This document shows positions 41,676 through 50,672 of a stretch of DNA of 64,000 nucleotides, piece by piece. A program made the translations under genes and the position numbers. The notes beneath the pieces are model-generated. The model searched no databases and was not told where the DNA came from. It saw nothing but the letters and a program-made list of their open reading frames with translations. How positions within the stretch are numbered: position 1 is the stretch's first letter; every line of letters starts with the position of its first letter. Where the stretch lies: the NCBI RefSeq assembly GCF_024172095.1, contig NZ_JAMZDX010000005.1:124001-188000 (forward strand), read 5' to 3'. This stretch comes from Kitasatospora cinereorecta (GTDB lineage: Bacteria; Actinomycetota; Actinomycetes; Streptomycetales; Streptomycetaceae).

Positions 41676-43091
41676 TTGCTGTCCACCGCACCCGTGCCGC
41701 ACACCTCCGCGCAGGAGCACCTCGGCCACATCGTGTTCATCTCGGCGGCGGCCGCGATGGGCGGCTTCCTGTTCGGCTACGACAGCGCGGTCATCAACGG
41801 CGCGGTGACGGGCATCCAGAAGCACTTCGGCGTGGGCAACGGCGAGACCGCCTTCGTGGTGGCGATCGCCCTGCTGGGTTCGGCCGCCGGCGCGGTGATC
41901 GCCGGCCGGCTGGCCGACCACCTGGGCCGGGTCCGCACCATGCTGCTGGCCGCCACGCTGTTCGCGATCAGCGGCGTCGGCTCGATGTTCCCGCCCTCCA
42001 TCGGCCTGCTCGGCTTCTGGCGGGTGGTCGGCGGCATCGCCATCGGCATCGCCTCGGTCATCGCCCCGACCTACATCGCCGAGGTCGCCCCCACCGCGTA
42101 CCGCGGCCGGCTCGCGTCCTTCCAGCAGCTGGCCATCGTGCTCGGCATCACCATCTCCCAGCTGGCCAACTACGCGCTCAACCAGGCCGCCGGCGGCGAG
42201 TCCACCAACGACCTCGGCGGCATCCAGGCCTGGCAGTGGATGCTCGGCGTGGAGGCGATCCCGGCCCTGGTCTACGGGCTGATGGCGCTCGCCATCCCCG
42301 AGTCCCCGCGCTACCTGATCGCCGACCGCCGCGAGGCGCAGGCCCGCGAGGTGCTGGCCGAGGTCGAGGGCCCAGGCGTCGACCTGGACGCGCGGATCGC
42401 CGAGATCCGGGCCGTCCTCGACACCACTCACAAGCCGCGTGCCAAGGATCTGCTCGGCGGCCGCCTCGGCCTGCTGCCGATCGTCTGGATCGGCATCGGC
42501 GCCTCGGTGTTCCAGCAGTTCGTCGGCATCAACGTGATCTTCTACTACTCGTCGTTCCTCTGGCAGTCGGTCGGCATCAACGAGTCCAACTCGCTGCTGA
42601 TCAGCCTCTCCACCTCGATCATCAACGTGATCGGCACGGTGATCGCCATGGTGCTGGTCGACCGGATCGGGCGAAAGCCGCTCGCCCTCGCCGGCTCGGC
42701 CGGCATGGCCGCCTCGCTCTCCGTCGCGGCCTGGGCCTTCTCCTTCCGCGAGGGCACCGGCGACAGCGCGACCCTCGCCAACACCTACGCCACCGTCGCC
42801 CTGGTCGCCGCCCATGTCTTCGTGTTCTGCTTCGCCTTCTCCTGGGGCGTGGTGGTCTGGGTGCTGCTCGGCGAGATGTTCCCGAACAAGATCCGGGCGC
42901 TGGCCCTCTCGGTCGCCGCCTCCGCCCAGTGGATCGCCAACTGGGCGATCACCGTCAGCTTCCCCGACCTGGCGGACTGGAACCTGTCCGCGACGTACGC
43001 CATCTACGCCGCGTTCGCCCTGCTCTCCATTCCCTTCGTGGTCTTCTTCATCAAGGAGACCAAGGGCCGCGCCCTGGAGGAGATGGGCTGA
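41676..43091 (+). CDS. MFS sugar permease, GlcP-like
   Basis: This 471-residue permease has 12 transmembrane segments and the sugar-porter motifs. GGFLFGYDSAVINGA is in TM1, GRLADHLGRVRTM near 78, PTYIAEVAPTAYRGRLAS near 130, and PESPRYLI near 208. GINVIFYYSS follows in TM7, and the ending is KETKGRALEEMG. These closely follow the Streptomyces glucose permease GlcP, so proton-coupled glucose uptake is the best guess. The TTG start is taken because GGGAG is 3-4 bases upstream; a GTG at 41694 is the alternative. Confidence 0.88.
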   Translation: MLSTAPVPHTSAQEHLGHIVFISAAAAMGGFLFGYDSAVINGAVTGIQKHFGVGNGETAFVVAIALLGSAAGAVIAGRLADHLGRVRTMLLAATLFAISGVGSMFPPSIGLLGFWRVVGGIAIGIASVIAPTYIAEVAPTAYRGRLASFQQLAIVLGITISQLANYALNQAAGGESTNDLGGIQAWQWMLGVEAIPALVYGLMALAIPESPRYLIADRREAQAREVLAEVEGPGVDLDARIAEIRAVLDTTHKPRAKDLLGGRLGLLPIVWIGIGASVFQQFVGINVIFYYSSFLWQSVGINESNSLLISLSTSIINVIGTVIAMVLVDRIGRKPLALAGSAGMAASLSVAAWAFSFREGTGDSATLANTYATVALVAAHVFVFCFAFSWGVVVWVLLGEMFPNKIRALALSVAASAQWIANWAITVSFPDLADWNLSATYAIYAAFALLSIPFVVFFIKETKGRALEEMG

Positions 43092-43178
43092 CCGCGACCG
43101 ATCGGCCCTGCTCCCCCACGACACCCCCCGGGCGGGACGACCCCGCCGCCCCGCCAACGCCGAACCGACGGAGAGGTC

Positions 43179-43871
43179 ATGGGCAACCCCCGGCAGAACG
43201 TCACCTTCCCCAGCAACGGCCGCACCGCCCACGGGTACCTGGCCATGCCGCCGAAGAGCATCGGACCGGCCGTCGTGGTCGTCCAGGAGTGGTGGGGGCT
43301 GACCGCCCACATCGCCGACATGGCCGACCGCCTCGCCGCCGAGGGCTTCGTCGCCCTCGCCCCGGACCTGTACGGCGGCACCGTCGTCCACGACCGCGCC
43401 GAGGCCGCCCGGATGAAGGCCGAACTGCCCGCCCCCCGGGCCGCCCAGGACCTGCGCGGCGCCATCGACTTCCTGCTCGCCCAGCCCGAGGTGGTGGGCG
43501 ACGCGGTCGGCGCCATCGGCTTCTGCATGGGCGGCGGCCTGGCCCTCGCCCTCGCCGCCCAGGAGGGCGACCGGATCGCCGCCGTCGTGCCCTTCTACGG
43601 CCTCCCCGACGACCCGGACTACGACTACCGCGGCCTCACCGCCCACGTCCTCGGCCACTACGCCGAGAACGACCGGTCGTTGCCCGTCCCCGTGGTCGAC
43701 GAGGCCGCCATCCGCATCGGCGAGGCCACCGACCGCCGCCCCGAGATCCACTTCTACCCCGCCGGCCACGCCTTCATGAACGACGAGAAGCAGCCCTCCA
43801 GCTACGACGCCCTCCAGGCCGACACCGCCTGGCGCCGCACCCTCACCTTCCTCTGGGCCCACCTGGGCTAA
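43179..43871 (+). CDS. Dienelactone hydrolase family protein
   Basis: This 230-residue alpha/beta hydrolase has the dienelactone hydrolase signature. The nucleophile Cys lies in IGFCMGGGLALA near residue 113, with the family motif VVVVQEWWGLTAHI near 33. The triad is completed by Asp in YAENDRSLPV and His in PAGHAFMND near 198. Family members open lactones in chloroaromatic degradation. Many stand-alone forms have other ester substrates. GGAGAGG precedes the ATG. Its stop overlaps the end of the convergent broken zinc-ribbon gene. Confidence 0.9.
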   Translation: MGNPRQNVTFPSNGRTAHGYLAMPPKSIGPAVVVVQEWWGLTAHIADMADRLAAEGFVALAPDLYGGTVVHDRAEAARMKAELPAPRAAQDLRGAIDFLLAQPEVVGDAVGAIGFCMGGGLALALAAQEGDRIAAVVPFYGLPDDPDYDYRGLTAHVLGHYAENDRSLPVPVVDEAAIRIGEATDRRPEIHFYPAGHAFMNDEKQPSSYDALQADTAWRRTLTFLWAHLG

Positions 43872-44897
43872 CCGCTGCGATACTTGCCCGGTCGAGGGCG
43901 GCGGACGGCGGGAAGCCCGATCAGGGTCCGGCTGAAGGCGTCGGGGTTGGGCGTCAGTGGGTACCAGGGGCGCGGCGGCGGGTAGTCGTCGCGCAGGACG
44001 CCCCTCGGGAGCGCCCCAGTGACGAGCATCGGCGGGGCCTCGTCCGGGTGGGCGAGGTGGGCCCAGACCCCGCTGTCCAGCGGCACCACGGCGGCTTCGT
44101 CGCCGTCCGGGCGCCAGGGCGTGCCGGTGAGCGGGTGGCGGGGGACGAGGAGGACGTCGGGACGCGGTCGGGGCATCGGGATCCCCGGACCGGCCAGCCC
44201 CACGGAGCGGGCGTCGGGCCCGGCCGGCAGGTACCGGCCGACGGCGTGGCCGAGCAGGTCGGCGACGGGGCCGGTCGGGAGGGTCACCGGGCGGTTGTCG
44301 GTGACCGCCACGAGGTGGGCCAGCGCGACCCCGACCGCCGCCTCCCAGCGCAAGCTCCACGACCCGTCGAGCTCGACGGGCGGGACGCGGTGCTCGGGGC
44401 GCGCCAGGTCGTCCCAGTCGGGGGGCGGTGCGGCGGGGAGCCCCGAGGGGCGGCGTACGACCGCGTCGGGCTCCAGCCACACCGTCTGCCACATCCCGCA
44501 GTCGTCCATCCGGGTCGCCACGGCCCACCCGCACCCCCGGCAGGCGAGATTGGGCCCGTCCCGGCCGTCCACCCCCCCCCCGGCAGTACCCGTCGCACTT
44601 CTCCGGGATCAGGGCCATGGACCGGGAGTCGCCGGGGGCGATGACGATCCTGTTCCGCGCACCGAAGGAGACGGCGTACACCGGCGCGTACACGCCCTGC
44701 CGGGCGGCGGCGTCCGCTCCGACCTAGTCCCACAGCCGCCAGGGCGGTCCGGTGGGCAGGGGGTCGACGGCGTACGTCGCGGGCTCCATCAGGGGAGGGT
44801 GGAGCTGCTCCCACGCCCCGTAGTGGGTGTGGACGGGGAGGGCGACCCGGGCCACCGGCGCCGTCAGCTCCGTGCCGCACCCGGCACACACGAACAT
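43868..44897 (-). pseudogene. Broken zinc-ribbon protein gene (nonsense codon plus poly-G frameshift)
   Basis: Three minus-strand pieces make one protein of about 340 residues. The first (44897-44724) reads MFVCAGCGTELTAPV through PPWRLWD and ends at TAG 44726. The same frame continues with VGADAAARQGVYAPVYAVSF to IPEKCDGYCRGGG. After a run of ten G (minus strand) the frame shifts by one to VDGRDGPNLACRGCGWAV and continues to 43868. Nine G would restore the frame; GAG in place of TAG would restore the first join. Cys pairs (CAGC, KCDGYC, CRGC) indicate zinc ribbons. Two independent lesions favour a decayed gene. A partial product from each piece is possible. Confidence 0.75.
44572..44581 (-). 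repeat. 10-base C/G homopolymer inside the broken zinc-ribbon gene
   Basis: Ten consecutive C on the plus strand mark the point where the reading frame shifts by one. Slippage at this tract would switch the frame. Confidence 0.9.
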
Positions 44898-45012
44898 GTC
44901 CAAGCAGGTTCCCTCCCACCCCGGTTGCCCGCGGATCATGCCGCGCCCGCGGGCCGGGGTTCCACCGGATTTCGGACCGGCCCGCGGTGCGGCTCGGCGG
45001 TACGGCCCCTGA

Positions 45013-46011
45013 TCAGCCCAGGCGGGCGTCGAGGGCCAGCGACTCGACCAATTCGCCGACCCGGTGCTCGGGCAGGCCGCGGGAGACGAACCAGGCGCCG
45101 ACGTTGCGGACGTCGCGCTCCAGGAACGACTTGCCGCGCGGGTTGGCGATGACGTCCACGATCTGCGGGACGTCGATGATGACCAGCCGCCCGTCCCTGA
45201 CCAGGATGTTGTACGCCGACAGGTCGCCGTGCGCGTAGCCATCGGCGGCCAGCACGGAGAGGCTGCGGCCCAGCTGGTCCCACAGGTCCTCGACGTCGGC
45301 CTCCTCGGCGCGCAGCTGGGCGAGCCGGGGCGCGGCGGCGCCGCTCGCGTCGCCGACGAACTCCATCAGGATCTCCGTCCCGGTGATCTGCACCGGGTAC
45401 GGGACGGCCACCCCGGCCGACCAGAGCCGGCACAGGGCCGCGAACTCGGCGGCGGCCCACTGCCCGGCGATGGCCTCCTTGCCGAAGGCGGTGCGCTTGG
45501 CCATGGCCCGGCTGACCCGGGACTCCTTGTGCTGGCGGCCCTCCAGGTACCCGGAGTCGCGGTGGAACATCCGGTGCTGGGCGTCGCGGTAGCGCTTGGC
45601 GGCCATCAGGGTGCGCCGCTCGGTGCCGGGGACGGAGCGCTCCAGCAGGAAGACGTCCGCCTCCTTGCCGGTCTTGACGATGCCGAGCTCGGTGTCGACG
45701 GCGGCCAGCTCGGTCACCACCCAGTCGGGGCGCGGCACGGGCCCCTTCTCGGTGGGGGTGGACTGGTCCCAGGTGGACCAGCGGTCGCCCTCGGGCGGGC
45801 CGTCGGTCACCGGGGTCGCGGCGTCGTCGTCGGGCGTGTCGAGGGGGAAGCCGTCGGCGTCGTACGCCGCGGGCTGGAAGTACTCGGAGTACTCGGCCGG
45901 GAAGAACTCGGGCTCGTGGTCGTCGAACCGCTCGGACCGGCGGCCGCGCCGGGAGGTGCCCTTGGGGCGGATACGGGAGAAGGAATCGCTGTCGGCAAAG
46001 CGCTCGCGCAC
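45013..46011 (-). CDS. RIO1-family serine protein kinase
   Basis: This 332-residue protein is a bacterial RIO-type kinase. The ATP-binding loop is VKTGKEADVFLLE (about 109-121), the catalytic loop is GYAHGDLSAYNILVRDG near 255 (Asp and Asn), and the metal-binding Asp lies in LVIIDVPQIVD near 273. A flexible acidic N-terminus of about 95 residues precedes the kinase. Eukaryotic and archaeal RIO kinases mature ribosomes; bacterial roles are unsettled. The GTG at 46011 is preceded by AGGAG at 8 bases. Upstream in-frame starts lack such a site. Confidence 0.92.
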   Translation of the reverse strand: MRERFADSDSFSRIRPKGTSRRGRRSERFDDHEPEFFPAEYSEYFQPAAYDADGFPLDTPDDDAATPVTDGPPEGDRWSTWDQSTPTEKGPVPRPDWVVTELAAVDTELGIVKTGKEADVFLLERSVPGTERRTLMAAKRYRDAQHRMFHRDSGYLEGRQHKESRVSRAMAKRTAFGKEAIAGQWAAAEFAALCRLWSAGVAVPYPVQITGTEILMEFVGDASGAAAPRLAQLRAEEADVEDLWDQLGRSLSVLAADGYAHGDLSAYNILVRDGRLVIIDVPQIVDVIANPRGKSFLERDVRNVGAWFVSRGLPEHRVGELVESLALDARLG

Positions 46012-46282
46012 TGCGGTGGCTCCTGGGAGACGGCCCACCGGTGCGTCGGTCTGCGACGCTTCGTCAGCCGGTGGGCGAGGAACGGAAGAGGAAGGCGTAT
46101 GGCGCGCATGCAGAAGCGCGCCGCGACGTGGCGGCAACCATCCGGACACACCTCCTCTGTCGTCCGACCCGCCGGAGCGGCGAGAACGGTCACACCCTAC
46201 CCAGCTGCCCGTCGGACGCAACCGAATTTCCCGGCCGCAAAATCCGTGGACACACCGACCGCGCTCCGCGCATAGTCGCGCG
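46012..46282. other. Intergenic gap between divergent RIO kinase and MFS genes
   Basis: The 271-bp gap should carry both promoters. I see CATAGT (46271-46276), a near-consensus -10 box 6 bp before the MFS GTG. I see no repeat, hairpin or additional gene. Confidence 0.4.
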
Positions 46283-47551
46283 GTGAACAGCCGACGCTTC
46301 CCCTGGGCCAGCCGCACCTACCGGATCCAGACCGCGGCGACCGTGGTGAGCGGTTTGGGCAACGCCGCCGCGCCGATCGCCACCGCCTTCGCGGTGCTCG
46401 GCCAGGGCGGCGGCGCCGGCGAGGTCGGCTGGGTGACGGCGGCCCGGAACGTCCCTTTGGTACTGCTCCTGCTGATCGGCGGGGCACTGGCCGACCGGCT
46501 GCCGCGGCACCGGGTGATGGTCGCCGCCAACCTGTTCAACGCGCTCTCCCAGGCCGTGCTGGCCGCCCTGGTGCTCGCCGGTTCGGCCGAGCTGTGGGCG
46601 CTGCTGCTGCTCTCCGCCGCCGGCGGCGCCGGGCAGGCGTTCTACGCACCGGCCGCCGAGGGCGTGATCCTGCAGAGCGTGACCCCGGACCACGCCGGCA
46701 AGGCGTTCTCGGTGTTCAAGATGGCGGTGAACGGGGCGCAGATCGGCGGCGCGGCGCTCGGCGGCGCGCTGGTCGGACTGGTCGGCCCGGGCTGGGTGCT
46801 GGCGCTGGACGCGCTCTGCTTCGCGGTGGCCGCCGCCCTGCGCGCCCTGCTGCGGGTGGCACCGGCCGACCGGTCGGCGGAGGACCACGGCATGATCCAC
46901 GAACTGCGGGTCGGCTGGCGGGAGTTCCGCTCCCGCCGGTGGCTGTGGGCGATCGTGGTGCAGTTCGCCGTGGTCAACTCCTGCGTGCTCGCCGTGGAGG
47001 CGGTGTACGGCCCGGTGGTGGCCCAGCAGCGGCTCGGCGGCGCCGGGACCTGGGGCATGGCGATGGCCGCGCTCAGCGTCGGCATGGTGACGAGCGGTCT
47101 GCTGATGGCCCGCTGGCAGCCGCGCCGGGTGCTGCTGGTCGGCAACGGCGGCGTGTTCCTCTTCGGCCTGCCCGCGCTCGTCCTGGCACTGGCCGCGCCC
47201 ACCCCGCTGGTGGTCGCGGCGATGTTCCTCTCCGGCGTCGGGGTGACCGTCTTCTCGGTGGGCTGGATGGTGACGCTGCACCAGGAGATCCCCACCGAAC
47301 TGCTCTCCCGGATCTCCGCTTACGACTCGCTGGGCTCCTTCGCCCTGCTGCCGGTGGGGACGGCGCTCGCCGGCCCGGCCGCAGGCGCCTTCGGGCTCGG
47401 CGGCGCGCTGTGGGGCTGTGCGGCGATCACCTTCGCACTGGCCGCGGCCGTTCTGGTCGTCCCCGAGGTCCGCCGGCTCACCCGCACCGCCGGGCAGCCG
47501 CACCACGACCCGGCCCCCGTACCGGAACCGGAGTTCCTCACGTCCGGTTGA
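46283..47551 (+). CDS. MFS transporter, enterobactin/macrolide-exporter-like
   Basis: This 422-residue protein has 12 predicted transmembrane segments and resembles the EntS/MefA-type DHA3 exporters. Features include VGWVTAARNVPLVLLLLIGG, GALADRLPRHRVMVAANL (motif A) near 64, and FYAPAAEGVILQSV near 117. The hydrophilic C-terminus is His/Pro-rich. It likely exports a siderophore or drug. Translation starts at GTG with no Shine-Dalgarno and a CATAGT -10 box 6 bp away, so the message is probably leaderless. It is divergent from the RIO kinase. Confidence 0.88.
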   Translation: MNSRRFPWASRTYRIQTAATVVSGLGNAAAPIATAFAVLGQGGGAGEVGWVTAARNVPLVLLLLIGGALADRLPRHRVMVAANLFNALSQAVLAALVLAGSAELWALLLLSAAGGAGQAFYAPAAEGVILQSVTPDHAGKAFSVFKMAVNGAQIGGAALGGALVGLVGPGWVLALDALCFAVAAALRALLRVAPADRSAEDHGMIHELRVGWREFRSRRWLWAIVVQFAVVNSCVLAVEAVYGPVVAQQRLGGAGTWGMAMAALSVGMVTSGLLMARWQPRRVLLVGNGGVFLFGLPALVLALAAPTPLVVAAMFLSGVGVTVFSVGWMVTLHQEIPTELLSRISAYDSLGSFALLPVGTALAGPAAGAFGLGGALWGCAAITFALAAAVLVVPEVRRLTRTAGQPHHDPAPVPEPEFLTSG

Positions 47552-47632
47552 GTTCCCGGTCACCTCGGGCAACCGACCCGGCCGATCGATCGTCAGACCG
47601 GATGACAAGGCCGCCGCCCGGGGGGAGACCCG

Positions 47633-48202
47633 ATGCCCGCACCGCTGCTCTTCCTGGACGTCGACGGAGTGCTCAACCCGGTGTGCCCGCACCCCGACGC
47701 CGGCTTCGACAGTCACACCCTGCTCGGCTACACCGTGCTGCTCTCCGCCGAGCACGGCGCCTGGCTGCGCGAACTCGCCGGCACCTACGAGCTGGTGTGG
47801 GCCACCACCTGGGAGGACGAGGCCAACGTCCACATCGCCCCGCGGCTCGGCCTGCCGGAGCTGCCGGTGGTCCGCTTCAACGGGTACGTCCCGCAGCCGG
47901 GCGACCCCCGGGTGCCGCTGATGGAACTGTTCTCGGCCCGCAAGTGGGCGCCGCTGCTGCGCTACGCGGCCGGGCGGCCGTTCGCCTGGCTCGACGACTG
48001 CATCCCGCCCCGGCTGGTGCGCAACACGCTGCTGCGCAGCGCCCTGCTGCGCCGCGACCGGCTGCTGCTGCGGGTGGACCCCGGGCAGGGTCTGGACCGC
48101 GGCCACGTCGACCGGCTGCTGCACCGGCCGCCGACCACCGGCTTCCTCCGCCGCACCGGTGACCCGCACCCACCGGCCCGCATCGGTGACCCGCACCGGT
48201 GA
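47633..48202 (+). CDS. HAD-like hydrolase domain protein with repeat-derived tail
   Basis: This 189-residue protein begins with PLLFLDVDGVLNPVCPH, the HAD motif I with its two Asp near residues 8-10. AGTYELVWATTWEDEANVHI near 53 is the conserved second block. FAWLDDCIPPR near 118 supplies the acidic motif IV. Such proteins are annotated as HAD-type phosphatases of unknown substrate. The last 16 residues (TGDPHPPARIGDPHR) are encoded by 13-bp repeats that continue past the stop codon. GGGGGGAG precedes the ATG. Confidence 0.8.
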   Translation: MPAPLLFLDVDGVLNPVCPHPDAGFDSHTLLGYTVLLSAEHGAWLRELAGTYELVWATTWEDEANVHIAPRLGLPELPVVRFNGYVPQPGDPRVPLMELFSARKWAPLLRYAAGRPFAWLDDCIPPRLVRNTLLRSALLRRDRLLLRVDPGQGLDRGHVDRLLHRPPTTGFLRRTGDPHPPARIGDPHR

Positions 48203-48234
48203 CCCGCGCCGGTGATCCACACCGGTGTGGATCA
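48155..48234 (+). repeat. 13-bp tandem repeats running through a stop codon
   Basis: The unit ACCGGTGACCCGC occurs at 48155-48167, 48182-48194 (one change) and 48195-48207. It continues as GCCGGTGATCCAC (48208-48220) and a fifth diverged copy. The array encodes the tail of the HAD-like protein and leads into the palindrome. Confidence 0.85.
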
Positions 48235-48238
48235 CCGG
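48209..48238. repeat. 30-bp perfect palindrome
   Basis: The segment is fully self-complementary about the point between 48223 and 48224. The half-site is CCGGTGATCCACACC. It lies 7 bp after the HAD gene stop and 52 bp before the phzF-like start. It could act as a terminator hairpin or as a dimeric regulator site. Confidence 0.9.
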
Positions 48239-48289
48239 TGGTCCCACCCGCGCGAAGGGACGAACCGGACGCCGGGATAGATTCGAGTC

Positions 48290-49102
48290 ATGCGCATCCG
48301 GATCATCGACGCCTTCACCGACCGGCCGTTCGCGGGCAACCCCGCCGCCGTCTGCCTGCTGGACGGGCCCGAGTGGCCCGAGGAGCGCTGGCTGCGCCGG
48401 GTCGCGGCCGAGATGAACCTCCCCGAGACGGCCTTCGCCCTGCCGGCCGGCGAACAGCGCTGGGGCCTGCGCTGGTTCACCCCCACCGAGGAGGTGAACC
48501 TCTGCGGCCACGCCACCCTGGCCACCGTGCACGCGCTGCGCTCGGACGACCTGCTCGGCGAGGGCTGGGTGCGATTCGAGACCCGCGGCGGCGAGCTGAG
48601 CGCCCGCCCGGAGCCGGACGGCTCGATCACCCTGGACTTCCCCGCCAACCCGACCGAGCCCACCGAGCCGCCGGCCGGCCTGGCGGAGGCGCTCGGCCGG
48701 CCGGTGCCGGCCGCGTACACCACCGGCGCGCTGGGCGAGCTGATGGTCACCCTGCCCAGCGAGCACGCGGTCCGCGCCCTGGCGCCGGACCTCGGCGCCC
48801 TGACCCTGCTGCCCCTTCCCGCGGTGATCGTCACCGCCCCGGCCGACGACCCGACCGCGCCGTACGACTTCGTGTCGCGCAACTTCGCACCGGCGCTGGG
48901 CATCCCGGAGGACCCGGTGACCGGCAGCGCGCACACCGCGCTGGCCCCGTTCTGGGCCGCCAGGCTCGGCCGGACCACGGTGACCGGCTACCAGGCCTCG
49001 GTCCGCGGCGGCCTGGTGGTGTGCGAGGTGACGGGCGACCGGGTCCTGCTCTCCGGCCGCGCCGTCACCGTGCTGGACGGCACCCTGCACAGCACGCCCT
49101 GA
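48290..49102 (+). CDS. PhzF family isomerase-like protein
   Basis: This 270-residue protein has the PhzF/diaminopimelate-epimerase-like double fold. DAFTDRPFAGNPAAVCLL (about 6-23) is the N-terminal signature. MNLPETAFAL near 43 holds the expected catalytic Glu. EEVNLCGHATLATVHAL near 64 and EDPVTGSAHTALAPFW near 204 complete the two half sites. PhzF isomerises a phenazine precursor, but most homologues, including this one without phenazine genes, have unknown substrates. A TAGATT box (48278-48283) ends 6 bp before the ATG, suggesting a leaderless transcript. Confidence 0.92.
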   Translation: MRIRIIDAFTDRPFAGNPAAVCLLDGPEWPEERWLRRVAAEMNLPETAFALPAGEQRWGLRWFTPTEEVNLCGHATLATVHALRSDDLLGEGWVRFETRGGELSARPEPDGSITLDFPANPTEPTEPPAGLAEALGRPVPAAYTTGALGELMVTLPSEHAVRALAPDLGALTLLPLPAVIVTAPADDPTAPYDFVSRNFAPALGIPEDPVTGSAHTALAPFWAARLGRTTVTGYQASVRGGLVVCEVTGDRVLLSGRAVTVLDGTLHSTP

Positions 49103-49122
49103 CCCTCAGGGCTCGGGTCGGC

Positions 49123-50529
49123 TCAGAGCCGGTGGCGCTCCAGCCGGAGCCCTTCCTCGTCCAGCGGCCCGAACGGCGGGACGGCGGCCGCCAGGGTTCC
49201 CGCGGCCGGCACGCCCGCCCAGCGCTGGAGGGTGGCGGTGGCCTCGGCGGCCTCGTCCGGACTCAGCGAGCCGATCTTGGCGCCGTGGTTGGCCCCCGGA
49301 GCGGTGTAGACGTGGCTGTCCCGGCTGCCGCGGCCGAGGCCGAAGCGTTCGGCGCCCCACGGGTCGTTCTGGCCGTAGACGAAGATGATCCGCTCGCCGG
49401 AGTGCCGCACCCAGCGGTCGATGTCGCGCATCGCCCCGGGGTCGAAGCGCATCGGGATCGAGCGGGGCACGAAACTGCGCGGCGCGTACAGCTGCCGGTA
49501 GTCGTAGTGCAGCAGCCCGGCCAGGTGCGAGACGTCGAACGAGGGCGAGCCGAGTTCGGTGCCGGCCTGGTAGTAGTACGCGGTGTAGCCGGCGAGGTCG
49601 GCGTCGCTGTTGGCGGTGACGCCGGAGTGCGCGTCCAGCCAGCCGTAGAGCTGGTCGTCGGTGGCGGTGGCGGCGGGGACGACGGCGCAGTCGGCGGCGG
49701 TGCTGTACTGCCAGAAGGCCCAGACCACGTCCAGGACGGAGACCTCGTAGCCGCGGTCGGCGCCGCCGATGGTCTCGAAGGTGTTGCCGAGCGCGGCGTT
49801 GGCGGCGGCGTAGCGCGGCTCCAGCCGGTCGCGGCGCACCAGGAGTTCGCGCTGGGCGCTCTTCAGGGCGTCCCGGCACTCGGGGGTGCCGACCCGGTCG
49901 AAGAAGGCGGTGTAGGCGGAGTCCTCGCGGTCGTCGGCGTCGTCGGGGGCGACGTAGGCGACGGTGCCGTCCACGTCGTGCGGGTAGAAGCGGCGGTGGT
50001 AGACCGAGGACATGCCGCCCTTGCTGGCGCCGGTGGAGATCCAGCTGCCGGGGTAGATCCGCTTGAGCGCGGTGATCACCCGGTGGGCGTCGGCGGCGGC
50101 CTGCCGGATGCCGGCCTTGGTCCAGTCCGCCGGTTCGGGCCGCGAGGGCGTGAAGTAGCGGTACTCGATGGACACCTGGTTGCCGTCGAGCAGCCGGGTG
50201 GGCTCGGTCCGCGAGGGGGTGGTGCCCAGGGTGTAGCCGTTGGTGTAGAAGACGGTCGGGCGGTCCTCGGCCCGGTGCAGCACGCTGATCCGCTGCTGGA
50301 AGGTGCCCCGCCAGGGCCGGTCGTGGTCGACGGGCTGGGTGTAGGTCAGCAGGAAGTAGCGGTGCCCGGTGGTGGTGGGTTTCTCCTCGGTGACGGTCAT
50401 GCCGGGGATCGCGGCCAGCCGCTCCCGGATGTCGGGTCGCTCGGCGGCGGCGGCCGACGGGGCCGGGCCGAGGGCGAGGGCGGGGATCAGCAGGACGGCC
50501 GCGAGCAGCGCGCGCAGCAGTGGACGCAT
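49123..50529 (-). CDS. Secreted S37/S28-type serine peptidase (PS-10 family)
   Basis: This 468-residue secreted enzyme has a Sec signal peptide (LLRALLAAVLLIPALALG, cleavage near residue 28). Catalytic motifs are STGASKGGMSS (Ser near 165), VYGQNDPWGAE (Asp near 382) and GANHGAKIG (His near 412). Sequence features such as GTFQQRISVLHR and VSIEYRYFTPSRPEP match the Streptomyces PS-10 peptidase family. It probably acts as an extracellular prolyl or tripeptidyl aminopeptidase. I start at ATG 50529, preceded by GGGAG; an in-frame ATG at 50580 would put an odd extension before the signal. Confidence 0.92.
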   Translation of the reverse strand: MRPLLRALLAAVLLIPALALGPAPSAAAAERPDIRERLAAIPGMTVTEEKPTTTGHRYFLLTYTQPVDHDRPWRGTFQQRISVLHRAEDRPTVFYTNGYTLGTTPSRTEPTRLLDGNQVSIEYRYFTPSRPEPADWTKAGIRQAAADAHRVITALKRIYPGSWISTGASKGGMSSVYHRRFYPHDVDGTVAYVAPDDADDREDSAYTAFFDRVGTPECRDALKSAQRELLVRRDRLEPRYAAANAALGNTFETIGGADRGYEVSVLDVVWAFWQYSTAADCAVVPAATATDDQLYGWLDAHSGVTANSDADLAGYTAYYYQAGTELGSPSFDVSHLAGLLHYDYRQLYAPRSFVPRSIPMRFDPGAMRDIDRWVRHSGERIIFVYGQNDPWGAERFGLGRGSRDSHVYTAPGANHGAKIGSLSPDEAAEATATLQRWAGVPAAGTLAAAVPPFGPLDEEGLRLERHRL

Positions 50530-50672
50530 CGGCTCTCCCAGTGGACGGGTCGGACAGTGCGACCACCTTGTCGTGGACATGACGCACCGTCAAGCGGCCG
50601 TCCGGGTCCACCGTCCGAATCAGCCGGAGCGACCGGATCCGCCGGACGGTGCGTCACCCGGGAGGGCGGACC

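Noticed and set aside
40800..44693. 1297-codon minus-strand frame
   Set aside because: Only its first 40 codons are real (part of the broken zinc-ribbon gene). The rest is antisense to the PaiB-like, sugar permease and hydrolase genes.
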